A stretch of DNA of 64,000 nt, taken from the NCBI RefSeq assembly GCF_008312885.1, contig NZ_VSSO01000004.1:124001-188000 (forward strand), in the 5' to 3' direction. This document shows, piece after piece, positions 63,420-64,000 of the stretch. Each line of letters starts with the position of its first letter. The stretch's first letter is position 1. This DNA comes from Lolliginicoccus suaedae. GTDB taxonomy: Bacteria; Actinomycetota; Actinomycetes; Mycobacteriales; Mycobacteriaceae. The position numbers were made by a program, and so were the translations under genes. The notes under the pieces are model-generated. The model was not told where the DNA came from. It searched no databases and worked only from the letters and a program-made list of their open reading frames with translations.

Positions 63420-64000
63420 ATGTCCTCACGCAGCGCCACCCGGCGCAGCATCCCCGCGCGCATCGGCCACCTCGTGCGCGAGTCACTGCTCAACCTGCTC
63501 GCCGTCGCAGGACTGATCTGCATCGTCCTCGTCATCCTCGCCGTCGTCTTCAACATCTCGCTGATCATGTTCAAGACCGGCTCGATGAACCCCACGATTC
63601 CCCAGGGCTCCCTCGCCGTGGTCCGCGAGGTGCCCGCCGATACCGTCGAGGTCGGCGACATCGTCACCGTCGATCGCGGGCGTGGCCGGCTCCCCGTCAC
63701 CCACCGCATCATCGGCATGGAGCCCGGACCGGACGGCACCACCCACCTGACCATGCAGGGCGACGCCAACCCCCAGCCCGACCCCGCGATCTACCGCGTC
63801 AGCACCGTCCGCGAGATGGTCACCAGCTTCCCCGGCCTCGCCCACGCCGTGGTGCGACTCTCCGATCCACGAGTGATGGGCCTCATCACCATCCTCGCCG
63901 CACTGCTCGTCGGCTGGGCGTTCTGGCCCCGCCGCGAACCCAGCGACGAGGACGACGCCCCAGTGCAAGACACCACCCCCGCAGCATCGACCACCACCGG
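63420..64000 (+). CDS. sipW: SipW-type signal peptidase I (3' end outside window)
   Basis: At least 193 residues, cut by the window end. One membrane helix (about 25-50) precedes S55 in TGSMNPTI, H95 in VTHRI and D115 in MQGDAN. The Ser-40-His-20-Asp spacing is that of SipW (Ser/His family S26B), not the Ser/Lys enzyme. A second helix follows near 151-168 (MGLITILAALLVGWAFW). It starts 29 nt after the second exported protein and would process both. Confidence 0.88.
   Translation, partial: MSSRSATRRSIPARIGHLVRESLLNLLAVAGLICIVLVILAVVFNISLIMFKTGSMNPTIPQGSLAVVREVPADTVEVGDIVTVDRGRGRLPVTHRIIGMEPGPDGTTHLTMQGDANPQPDPAIYRVSTVREMVTSFPGLAHAVVRLSDPRVMGLITILAALLVGWAFWPRREPSDEDDAPVQDTTPAASTTT

Overview
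The window is GC-rich, densely coded actinobacterial chromosome. It looks like a non-mycobacterial member of the Mycobacteriales (Corynebacterium/Dietzia/Hoyosella-like). The backbone follows the Mycobacterium tuberculosis order: VWA-moxR-proA, rbsK, proB-obg-rpmA-rplU-rne-ndk-DUF4233-folC-valS, mobA, clpX-clpP2-clpP1-tig, nei2-rpiB-mycothiol nitroreductase, pepN-DUF5130-HNH-glbO-aglA, a hotdog thioesterase and NAD-dependent glutamate dehydrogenase, ettA and an ssb paralogue. Clade traits include mycothiol-type arsenate reductases, an RNase E with an IF2-N-like module, the ~1,670-residue NAD-GDH, GlbO-type globin and a CopD-CtaG fusion. No phage, IS element or CRISPR was seen.

Into this backbone are set accessory blocks: ectoine synthesis (ectABC without ectD, 3.7-6.1 kb); a sirtuin; a four-gene arsenic operon (arsR-acr3-two different arsenate reductases, 7.4-9.7 kb); a two-gene PLP-enzyme operon (24.5-26.0 kb); pirin, an S9 peptidase and an ArsR-like/acetyltransferase fusion; DUF2804 and MpaB/TetR genes; an SGNH hydrolase; and, at the right edge, two SipW-type exported proteins with their signal peptidase (62.1-64.0 kb, cut by the window end).

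Most genes form tight operons with 4-nt ATGA or GTGA overlaps (acr3/arsC/arsC2, obg/proB, folC/DUF4233, decarboxylase-like/synthase-rhodanese, gdh/thioesterase). Only two tRNAs are present, Pro(TGG) on minus and Gly(TCC) on plus, side by side near 36 kb.

The most interesting signals are: (1) a fold-III PLP decarboxylase-like protein (Y4yA type) whose cofactor lysine is glutamine, coupled to a cysteine-synthase-like enzyme fused to a rhodanese; (2) the SipW/alternate-signal export locus; (3) two families of dispersed long palindromes, two copies each, with conserved arms and variable loops; (4) a pair of perfect DnaA boxes upstream of ssb; (5) a full ClgR-type motif upstream of clpP1P2; (6) a CRP/GlxR-type box in front of ectA and a near-perfect dyad in front of arsR; (7) a repeat-built 37-codon leader ORF overlapping the folC start.
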